From assembly GCF_000003605.2 (NCBI RefSeq), contig NW_003135370.1:140694-173254 (forward strand): DNA of 32,561 bases. The letters run 5' to 3'. Below are positions 21,701 through 28,236 of the stretch, in pieces. The position numbers and the translations under genes were made by a program. Source of the stretch: Saccoglossus kowalevskii (lineage: Eukaryota; Hemichordata; Enteropneusta; Harrimaniidae). The notes below the pieces were generated by a model. That model made no database searches. It was not told where the DNA came from and saw nothing but the letters and a program-made list of their open reading frames with translations. Every line of letters starts with the position of its first letter. The stretch's first letter is position 1.

Positions 21701-24700
21701 TAGCATTGAATTGGCACAATATTTGATTACATGGTGACATATGATTTCCAACCCAGTATACACTCAAAATGCACCGTGTGCAAAAGCCAAATTGTTGAAA
21801 TAATGTTCCGTTAAAATATAAATATCAGTGATTCCACCAATAATAATATAAGCAGAGAATACCAAACAACTTGACAGTTTGAATGTATATTGCCGACAGA
21901 ATTGGTTAATGCTCTTCCTGACGTTCGAACTACACTTGATAGATTAACATATTTGTATGTAACATTCTATGTAAAACCATTTATTTTCGAAATAAAAATA
22001 CAAAACTATTATTGCTTTGAATACTTACAGAATCAAGACAGTAGTCGTCACTCAACACAGTTTAATATCAATGCAATATGAGCTGCTATTGAGTATCCAA
22101 GTATGAAACACGCATTTGATAATATATTTAAAAAACTTTCTATTATACAATCTTTTAAATTGAGTTCTACTCAGCTGTGTGTGTGTGTGTGTGTGTGTGT
22201 GTGGGGGGGGGGGCTGTTACAAGGTTTGCGAAATGAAGATAAGTTCTACATGAGTCAATTAAGACTGTACATCTCCAGCTAAGCAGATAAACATGTACGC
22301 AGTGTGTTCATTGTAGCATCACCAATGACGCTGATCAGTAGAATGATATTTTGCTGACTTTAGTCAGAGCACGATACAGCTTTCACTTATAACAAATAAC
22401 TCTGTACTGGTACATACAGTAACCAAAAAGCCACAGGAAAGACTTCGGATTTTATAAATTATGCTGTATCGAATGATAGAACTTACTCTTTAACTATTCC
22501 TAATCTTTGCTAGTACAATTGCGACTCTGCTAGGCTATCTGAAGTCTGCTGCTGCCTGGAGCCCATGATCTGAATTTGCCATGATAACTTTTCCAATTTG
22601 CTTCTCTAACGTATGTAGCAGAACTACAACATATTACCCATGGTCTTGGCCGTAAGAAGCTGATATTTTCAGCAAGTGACCCTCACGATGTTATTGCAAA
22701 AACTATTTCCCATTTTATAAAGATGAGTCATCACTTGCATGTACTAGAATATTTACTGTGATAGGAATATTTTGTAATGAACCCCGATTACATTTGAATG
22801 TGCATTGTGCAGTATTATGTCAGTCTGCCCTGTCTTGTCTTCCTAGCTCCTTTCGGAATCATACTGTGATCCTAGATTCTACACATGTTTGTTTGTAACG
22901 AAGATTTGAGTTATATCAATGTTCAATAGAAATATACTATCTAAAGTGTTTTTATTGTCCACTAAGTTCTGATGTCATCTACACGTTTATAAACATATGA
23001 TACAATATTATCTGAAAGCGGCACAGTTATGGCAACACACACGGAATGTCATTAAAATTTAGTGTGTCGTAACTGTTCAATGTTTTTCATATGCCATTTA
23101 AACTTGTAATATATTGCATAACAGCCGCCCGTGCATAGACGGATTATCCCATTTTCACGAGCCTTCATAAATTGACTGTCACAGAGATTGAATAATATAA
23201 ATAGATGTACAGTTGTTCAGTGTTGCTTACGTAACTATCGCTACGGTCACCGCCAATAACTGAACAACGTTGTTATCTAATATCATACAGACCCATTAGG
23301 ACATGTTCAATCCATCCATGCGATAATGATAGAACGTGTGCAGATGTTAAAGGTAGCCCTGCGTACAGTGCTGTGTGTACGGGGACGCGTTTGGTTGATA
23401 GATGTCCTCACCACAGCCCTAAGAACGTCCATAGACAAAGTTTGGAACTTTGAAAAATATAACTTTTTTAATGAAATAATATACCCAGGTACCAAAAATG
23501 ATGATCGATTACCAGATATATCCAGAACTCCTAGTTCAGAGTACAATTGTGGATGAAATCGGCTACTTTGCCCTAAAAACAAACGCATTCTTTCGCGTGA
23601 ATGAAATTAAATATGGCGGCGTTTGGTGGACAATTCCTCCGGTACCTACGCGTTTACAAATTGTCAGTCTTTACTAGTCGTTTTCTTAAAGACATTTCAG
23701 TTTCAGATAACTTTATAATGGTTGTTACGATAACTATCGTCATTTCAGCCGATTTCGGCTGGAAAACTACTTATTTTTAACTTGCGCACCAATTACGGTG
23801 CGCTCCCGGACTTGTCTATGGAGGTACGCAGGGCTGTGGTGGGGACATCTATCAACCAAACGTGTCCCCGTACACACAGCACTGTACGCAGGGCTAATGT
23901 TAGAGGCAACTTCGATAACAATCACAATGAAGCTTTCAAAAACTAACTTGCACTTTTACAGGGTCGCGCCTCTTTTCTTGTTGAACCATTGCAGTATTGG
24001 CAGCTGTCGTGAAAACAAGTACACGGCTTCGTTCTAAGCTAAACATTTAAAATCAGAAGTTTTAATCAACCAATAGATTAACCATATATTACAGTGAGCG
24101 TTGTTATTCAGACACAGCGTTCAGGGTTGTGACGTTGTACGATACACGGTCTAGTGCCTCTACTTATTTCATAATTTATTCTTCGAGCTCTAATGTACGA
24201 TAATATTACACTATTAATTTTGTTTAGAAAATTCTGTTTTCTATTTGTATATTGATAGAATGTGCACCGACGTCAACTACTAGTCTGGTCTGTGCAAATA
24301 TCGGAATAATCCGGTTTGTTGAGAGTTATTAATAAAAAAAAACTGTTCTCAGCAAACTTTGTGAATAGAATCGGTTTTGACAGATCTACATTTACCAGAA
24401 TATAAGAAAAATAAATTCAACAGCGGCTGTGTCAACTGTTGAGTACAGTCAGTACAGTAGAGTGCACACCAATGGTATGATGATTGTGCATTACGTCATC
24501 AAATAATATGTCACAGGTTACCAGCTGTCTCCACGAGCACACGCTGCAATTGTCATAAAAAAGACGATTCAATTATGGCTAGAATGATATTGTCCATCCA
24601 ACCATTTTAGTAATTTACTACTATGGCAACACATTGACATATTTACAAGTATTGAATAGCATAAATGAAATTTATATTTTATTCTGAAATTAATAACTCA

Positions 24701-27700
24701 ATGTAGACTGGCAAAGTTGGGACTTCTGTTTTGTTTTAGCCTTTTTAGCGTGATCGCGAAAACTAGCGTGACCGCAAAGGAATTCTGCCGCGTTAGTATT
24801 TGCGACCAAGCTAAAAGGACTTAAAACAATTAATTATTTCTTTTTGTAAAATAAAAAAAGGAGTCCCATTTGCTATGCATGCTAGTGACGAGTGCAAATC
24901 ACGGATCTTACTAGAATGTGCAAATAGTATAAGCTGTCCGCTGCTTCATGAGAGTAACGTAAAACTAATCGAATGGCAACATCTCGTTACAAAATTCCAG
25001 TGCTCGAAAATGTTATTCAATATGCATGTCGTGATTATTTTTTTGATTTTAAAATTCAATTTATTTTTTTTGGCCCGGTGAATATAAAATGTTATATTTA
25101 TAGAGTAATCTTAAAATTAAGTTAGTCCCGCAATAATAAAATAACAAATAATAAAGCCAAAATATTATATCAAGAAATCAATCCGGATTCAGTGGCAACA
25201 ATGCCATCACGTCCACACATATTCGATTGCATATTTGCGCAAGCGCAGAAATAAAAATCAAACCTGCAAGGTCGGTCAAGCTAAACCCCTCAACCAACAA
25301 TAAATTAGCATGGTCTGTCCGGATAAACAATTCAGGTTGAAATCAATTTGCAGTTGTCACACTGATGAAAACGATCACCCACCTTTACCGGCTATTTCTG
25401 AACACATCTAGCATGGTAATTCAACAATAAGTAAATTCATAGTTATGATTCAACCTATTGGCCTTAGTTTATATTGCATTTCTTTTTAATTAGGTGTTAA
25501 CTAACACACAATTGTTCTTAATAAAACAATAATTTATATTGCACAACATTTAAAAAAATTACCACTCAAAAAAGGGATCGCATTTCACGACTGAAATGAG
25601 ATTACCCTGGATTATCTGAGATCGATGGCGTCTGCTCCATAATGTCAGCTTAATTGGTGTTACACCTGTTATAATCAACATGATAAGCATTAGTAACATA
25701 TATTTCTTAATTAAACCTTTACATGCAAACTTCATGTGTTTTTCTTGATGGAGAAAAACTTCCCGTTAAATTGGATTGTTTAAAACGCATCCAAAACAAA
25801 AGTGTCATGTTGAAGAAATCGCCAAACCCTAATTATCGAGATGTTTGTTTTTGGAAACATTTTTAGTATTCCGTGAAAACATAATCTCGGTAAAAATTAG
25901 TTTTGCAAGTTTGGTAGGAATATACAACAGTTTTAAGTGTTTAAATATCTGATAAATTTAATACCACCGAAATGCACATTTGATACTGAACACATCATAC
26001 AATATTTACGAGAAAGGTGTTTATCGAATATAATATGTTATTAAATGTGTACAGTGCAATACAGTGAAGCATAACCCTATGGAATGTATTTAATATAACA
26101 GTTCTAAAATAATTTATGAGAGCAGTTGGTGTACAGATTGTTGATTGACACATTGGCCGCCAATATCTATAATATCCGAAATATTGTATGCGAATATTTA
26201 ACCAAATCTATAATTATAGTACATGTTCAGAGGTTGGAGGCACTAATCGAAACACTGACACGTGTCATTAGAATGTAGGTAAAATTATCGTAGTAATCAA
26301 AAACAATAAATTATAATGACAAAACACACACACACACGATTGTATGTGATGACGAAAGGATCTCGGAAGCTAATGAACTCTGATTGGTCAGACTATACCA
26401 TTGCAACAATGATATGTATCACAATTTAAGACAGCAATATTTTTTAATAATATTCGCATTCGTGAGTCAATACATTTATTTATAATCCGGCTGAGCGGTC
26501 ATATATTCAGTTTGCTCGAAGAATATATACAGGGCGTAGGGATTTATACGTCTAAAAACAAGCTCTCTGATTGGTCTGACTGTTATGTGTTTGGTAGCCA
26601 ATCAGGCACAGTTCTCTAAGTAGCTTCGCATTGACTACAGTTTGTGAAATTATTTAACAACTTTGACATTTTACCCCAACCCTGAGTTGAATTCAATATA
26701 AATACTTGTACGATAGAATTACACTACTACTAATTTCACTAAAACCTTTATTTATTTCGCCGTCTGAGAAGGCACAAATAACTTTTTTTATTCAATCTGC
26801 GCGACCTTCGTCATCTTTGTAAATAATTCGTCGTCTAAAAAATTATCAGACGAGCGCTTGAAGAAAGCTTACCAAAGTCATGAAAGTGGAATAAATTTGG
26901 AAGGGAATATATATTCTAGAAAGACAATACAAACAATGAGAAATCCGATATCGACCCCTAGACAACACTTCGCTGAGGTCAACAGAAATATCTTCGAGGA
27001 TAGAAATCAGTATATATCATATTTTGTTCAGATATGAACTACAGATGCACCCTCCCGACATATGTAAAAATTGTAAGTCCCCTGCTGGCCTAATAGTGAT
27101 ACGGTAAGTATTGTCTGTTGACAGAATTCCGAGACAAAATTCCAACACAAAAACTCAATTTCGAAGCAGAGAATGTTTTTAGTGAAGCTAGTGTGGATAT
27201 TTTCATTATTATTTGCATTTATCGTCTAGAAATTAGAATAAATATGAAATAAAAAAAACACACAAAAAACACACAATTGTCAGATGCTGTAATAAATAAG
27301 CTATTTCAGTTGAAGAAAACTATGCTATAATATAACCAGTATGCTGACGTTCGTCAAAATGTTAAAACAATAATTACATTAGCGCCCAAACCCTATGTGT
27401 GAACATGCTTAAAGCAAAATATTGGTAGAACGTATAACCTTTACCAGTTAAAATAATTCTTAGTTATGGTACAACATTTTCCTGATAGTGATTTATATTT
27501 ATTTACTTACTGATCGGCGACTAACAGAGACACAAGTGTCGGTGCTGGCAACATAAATGACATTACACAAACTAGATTGTAATAACTACCCCGCTAATAA
27601 TAAACAACAACATAATGCGCCCTGGTGTTTGCCCGTGTACTGTAAATTATACTGGAATACTACCATCAAAAGAACTCCCATCGCTTTATGTCTGTTATTA

Positions 27701-28112
27701 TATTCATCGAACACAATATAGTCAATTATATAGTAGAGTCTGGGAAGTATTCATTTTTTCTATGAATAATTAGCTGCTTCGTATTCATGATGTGTTCAAA
27801 ATCGTGCAGATAAGATGATCCAATTACATGTAGAATACACGGAACGATATTAAGTTAAAGTAAGACGGAATGTATTTATATATATGTGTATATATATTGA
27901 TCATATATCATGACTAAATAAAAAACAAAAACATGTGGGCCGAATACACAATTAGGCCTCACAGAATAAAGTTATACGTCGCTGTATGCAGTTGAGAGAA
28001 ATACTTACCTTGCGTGAACTCCCAATGAAAAGACAGTAGTTGAAGTAACCAAGAAGATAAATAACATCACCAAAACAGTCGAAATAGAAAGATTACAGCC
28101 GACAGCCATCAT
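6538..28112 (-). CDS. Cys-loop ligand-gated anion channel subunit (glycine receptor/GluCl-like), complete nine-exon gene
   Basis: The coding sequence joins 28112-28009, 12505-12327, 11012-10945, 10496-10279, 10028-9946, 9748-9614, 9416-9187, 7167-7033 and 6789-6538: 1404 nt, 467 residues. All eight introns are GT-AG and every phase agrees. The product is a subunit of a pentameric plasma-membrane chloride channel, probably in neurons or muscle. Signal peptide is 1-34 and the N-terminal helix about 70-88. The Cys-loop is C197-C211 (13 residues between), with W153-x-P-D in loop A and ESFGF at 216-220 in loop B. M1 is about 282-302. M2 carries P308-A309-R310, which marks anion selectivity, with T2', T6', L9' and R19'. 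M3 is about 343-364 and M4 about 436-456. Sequons are N137 and N257. Positions matching glycine receptor R65, S129, F159 and F207 are kept (R126, S188, F218, F265), but the loop-C disulfide cysteines are absent. Family call is firm; the ligand is unknown. Confidence 0.95.
7033..7167 (-). CDS. Receptor coding exon 8: M3
   Basis: This 135-bp exon encodes residues 340-384. AIDVWMTACLGFVFGALIEF is the M3 helix, ending ALVNYLL, very close to the GluCl and glycine receptor pattern. A basic/charged run follows (EEKNRKEKANKLSKASK), the start of the cytoplasmic loop. It is flanked by TTGCAG and AAG/GTAAG. Confidence 0.96.
7168..9186 (-). other. Receptor intron 7 (2019 bp)
   Basis: A GT-AG intron in phase 0, lying exactly between M2 and M3. 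A plus-strand 105-codon ORF at 8604-8921 has no recognisable domain and no splice support; I treat it as chance. A perfect TGACGTCA sits at 8152-8159. Nothing else is supported. Confidence 0.75.
9187..9416 (-). CDS. Receptor coding exon 7: loop C, M1 and M2 pore helix
   Basis: This 230-bp exon encodes residues 263-339. GVFSSLRVYF carries F265 of the aromatic pocket, with Ser267 where double-disulfide receptors have Cys. M1 (IIQSYIPTFLMVIISWISFW) is followed by SVPARVTLGVTTVLTVTTL. The Pro-Ala-Arg triplet at the inner mouth marks an anion channel. The M2 2' residue is Thr, as I recall for nematode GluCl-alpha; 9' is Leu, 15' Ser and 19' Arg. The exon ends LPKVAYVK. It keeps M1 and M2 in one exon, as glycine receptor genes do. 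Confidence 0.97.
9614..9748 (-). CDS. Receptor coding exon 6: loops B and F, start of loop C
   Basis: This 135-bp exon encodes residues 218-262, starting FGFRTHDVQLKW (loop B and the conserved Trp). It ends with the start of loop C (NATYVT; sequon N257). The position aligned with the first loop-C cysteine of glycine receptors is Phe256. Acceptor TTTTTGCAG and donor G/GTAAGC are canonical. Confidence 0.95.
9946..10028 (-). CDS. Receptor coding exon 5: Cys-loop (83 bp)
   Basis: This exon encodes residues 191-217. It holds the signature loop CNMNLRKYPMDVQIC, with exactly 13 residues between the cysteines and the central aromatic-Pro-x-Asp. It ends HLTMES, leading into loop B. The 83-bp length equals that of the orthologous exon in glycine and GABA-A receptor genes. 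Confidence 0.97.
10090..10117. repeat. Short (ACTAA)n-type repeat
   Basis: Five to six imperfect ACTAA units in receptor intron 4. Simple repeat only. Confidence 0.7.
10279..10496 (-). CDS. Receptor coding exon 4: ligand-binding domain, loops D, A and E
   Basis: This 218-bp exon encodes residues 118-189 and part of R190. It contains the family landmark RQKWNDPRL (loop D, with R126), LLWVPDMYITNEKDG (loop A) and RNEALRIYPGGDILLSMR (loop E, with S188 and R190). Sequon N137-H-T is present. R126 and S188 align with glycine receptor R65 and S129, which bind the agonist carboxylate. Confidence 0.96.
10497..10944 (-). other. Receptor intron 3 (448 bp)
   Basis: A GT-AG intron with a good pyrimidine tract (CTCTTCTCTTTCAG) and nothing else recognisable. 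Confidence 0.8.
10945..11012 (-). CDS. Receptor coding exon 3 (68 bp)
   Basis: This exon encodes residues 95-117 (GPPTTVETNMYIISGF and onward), the first beta strands of the ligand-binding domain. Its 68-bp length is the standard length of the equivalent exon in vertebrate GABA-A and glycine receptor genes. The GPP start is the usual landmark. The position where GluCls carry a glutamate-binding Arg in this strand appears to be Ile107. Confidence 0.92.
11013..12326 (-). other. Receptor intron 2 (1314 bp)
   Basis: A GT-AG intron, AT-rich, with no ORF or repeat I can support. Confidence 0.8.
12327..12505 (-). CDS. Receptor coding exon 2: mature N-terminus and first helix
   Basis: This 179-bp exon encodes residues 35-94. 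The first half is hydrophilic and acidic, a linker seen with variable sequence in this family. The second half (DLTNMLDEMLNKYDGRIRPN) matches the N-terminal helix and the (Y)DxRIRP motif conserved in glycine, GABA-A and GluCl subunits. It ends with one base (G), which combines with exon 3 to give the conserved Gly-Pro-Pro. Confidence 0.92.
14106..14148. repeat. Three tandem TTGGTTGGCAAAAT units
   Basis: Three near-identical 13-15 bp units in intron 1, at 14106-14120, 14121-14133 and 14134-14148. Local tandem duplication, no coding sense. Confidence 0.75.
16150..18965. repeat. Intronic direct duplication, copy A
   Basis: Long stretches here recur in the same order and orientation at 19340-23962, at roughly 85-90 percent identity by eye. 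Examples are TAACATGCGGCTTTCT, GCCGTGACATGACTTGTTAA, CACCATGTTTCCAGG, TCGATGTGGCTTACAGTATT and GCCGCCCGTGCATAGACGG. It has no long ORF. It lacks the inserted elements found in copy B, so it preserves the pre-insertion arrangement. It may be an old tandem segmental duplication or two copies of one non-coding repeat; end points are approximate. Confidence 0.8.
16834..16882 (+). repeat. tRNA-like / pol III B-box-like segment in copy A
   Basis: GTTGTTAAAGCGCGCTGGTC, then TGTTCGAATTCC about 20 bases on, resembles the A-box to B-box half of a tRNA-derived SINE head (GGTTCGANNCC in the consensus). It is degenerate and does not fold as a full tRNA by eye. An equivalent segment occurs in copy B. Low-confidence SINE relic. 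Confidence 0.3.
19784..19851. repeat. 34-bp tandem duplication
   Basis: Two units, 19784-19817 and 19818-19851, starting GTTAAATATGTTACATGTTT and differing only at the end; a partial third follows. Copy A has only a single GTTAAATG at this place, so the expansion occurred in copy B. Confidence 0.85.
20085..20132 (+). repeat. tRNA-like / B-box-like segment in copy B
   Basis: Counterpart of the segment in copy A: GTTGTTAAAGGGCGGTGGTC followed by TGTTCGAATTTC. It is more decayed at the B box. It follows a (TA)n run at 20061-20077. Confidence 0.28.
20331..20686. mobile_element. 356-bp insert in copy B with a terminal-side 31-bp hairpin
   Basis: Copy A reads straight through where copy B has this extra segment. 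TATTAC flanks it on both sides (20325-20330 and 20687-20692), but occurs once in copy A, so a 6-bp target duplication is likely. Near the right end, arms 20567-20597 and 20650-20680 (GGTTATTACG...GTATGCAC) pair with two mismatches. A smaller inner stem (ATCGACC/GGTCGAT) lies between them. There is no transposase ORF. It may be a fold-back or other non-autonomous DNA element; the class is unknown. Confidence 0.55.
22176..22213. repeat. (TG)14 microsatellite followed by an 11-G run
   Basis: TG dinucleotides from 22176 to 22203, then G through 22213. Likely polymorphic; present only in copy B. Confidence 0.95.
23354..23896. mobile_element. 543-bp non-autonomous inverted-repeat element, Mutator-like target duplication
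   Basis: The ends are inverted copies over about 85 bp (23354-23438 and 23812-23896), starting TAGCCCTGCGTACAGTGCTG with few mismatches. Flanks ATGTTAAAGG (23344-23353) and ATGTTAGAGG (23897-23906) form a 10-bp direct repeat, 9 of 10 identical. Copy A shows a single ATGTTACTAG at this site, an empty-site match. Long inverted repeats with a 9-10 bp target duplication are typical of Mutator-like elements. The alternative is a TA duplication (Tc1/mariner) with ends GCCCTGCG; the empty site favours the longer one. No transposase is encoded. Confidence 0.78.
24731..24829. repeat. 99-bp fold-back repeat
   Basis: TTGTTTTAGCCTTTTTAGC at the left end is inverted at the right end (GCTAAAAGGACTTAAAACAA) with one indel. 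Between them AGCGTGATCGCGAAAA and AGCGTGACCGCAAAG form an imperfect direct repeat. Likely a MITE remnant. Confidence 0.5.
26213..26320. repeat. Diverged third relic of the intron 1 repeat
   Basis: TACATGTTCAGAGGTTGGAG, then CGTGTCATTAGAATGTAGGT and a following AAAATTATCGTAGTAATC, aligns with 20935-21035 of copy B and, more weakly, with 17328-17390 of copy A. Only this part is recognisable. Confidence 0.4.
28009..28112 (-). CDS. Receptor coding exon 1: signal peptide
   Basis: This exon encodes residues 1-34 and the first two bases of codon 35. Two consecutive in-frame ATGs start it; the second has the stronger Kozak context (A at -3, G at +4). A long hydrophobic core (about residues 11-30, VLVMLFIFLV) is followed by V-H-A, a good (-3,-1) signal peptidase site. 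Cleavage would therefore fall almost exactly at the exon junction. The donor is GCAAG/GTAAGTAT. The leftover AG completes an Arg codon with the first base of exon 2, which supports the join across the large intron. There is no homology evidence for a signal peptide alone, so this link is slightly less certain than the others. Confidence 0.82.
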
Positions 28113-28229
28113 AACTTGCGAAGGATGACGATGATGATGATAATGCGAGAAGCCGACGTACAGGACTCGTACATCTATCGATATGCAGTAAACACTGCTA
28201 CTAAATGCTAATAAAGCAAGACTCCTGTT

Positions 28230-28236
28230 TTTTATA
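28230..28236 (-). promoter_or_regulatory. Candidate TATA box of the receptor gene
   Basis: The minus strand reads GATATAAAAAACAG about 120 bases upstream of the first ATG. A start site 25-30 bases downstream would give a 5' UTR of about 90 bases. In AT-rich DNA this is weak evidence, and the 5' UTR could include a further exon. Confidence 0.3.

Larger units (their letters stand above)
19340..23962. repeat. Intronic direct duplication, copy B, enlarged by insertions
   Basis: Collinear with copy A from CGTCCGCGTGCCTCACC to the CACAATGAAGCTTTCAAA region. It is about 1.8 kb longer because of a 356-bp hairpin insert, a 543-bp inverted-repeat element, an expanded 34-bp tandem repeat, a TG/poly-G run and other indels. 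Small ORFs inside (for example minus 20430-20684) come from these inserts and are not genes. Confidence 0.8.
12506..28008 (-). other. Receptor intron 1, about 15.5 kb
   Basis: This intron is by far the largest part of the gene and separates the signal-peptide exon from the receptor body. It begins GTAAGTAT on the minus strand and ends CCAAACAG. It contains no supported gene. Its right-centre holds the direct duplication and inserted elements listed separately. 12506-16149 and 24040-28008 are otherwise AT-rich, with microsatellites (AC repeat 26324-26337, TA-rich about 27874-27910) and short repeats such as three TTGGTTGGCAAAAT units at 14106-14148. Confidence 0.8.

Noticed and set aside
22176-22213. 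TG/G run as a CRISPR-like or telomeric array
   Set aside because: It is a simple microsatellite with no spacer structure.
23307-23588. 93-codon minus-strand ORF and its plus-strand counterpart
   Set aside because: Mostly the inverted repeat of the Mutator-like MITE; no transposase motif.
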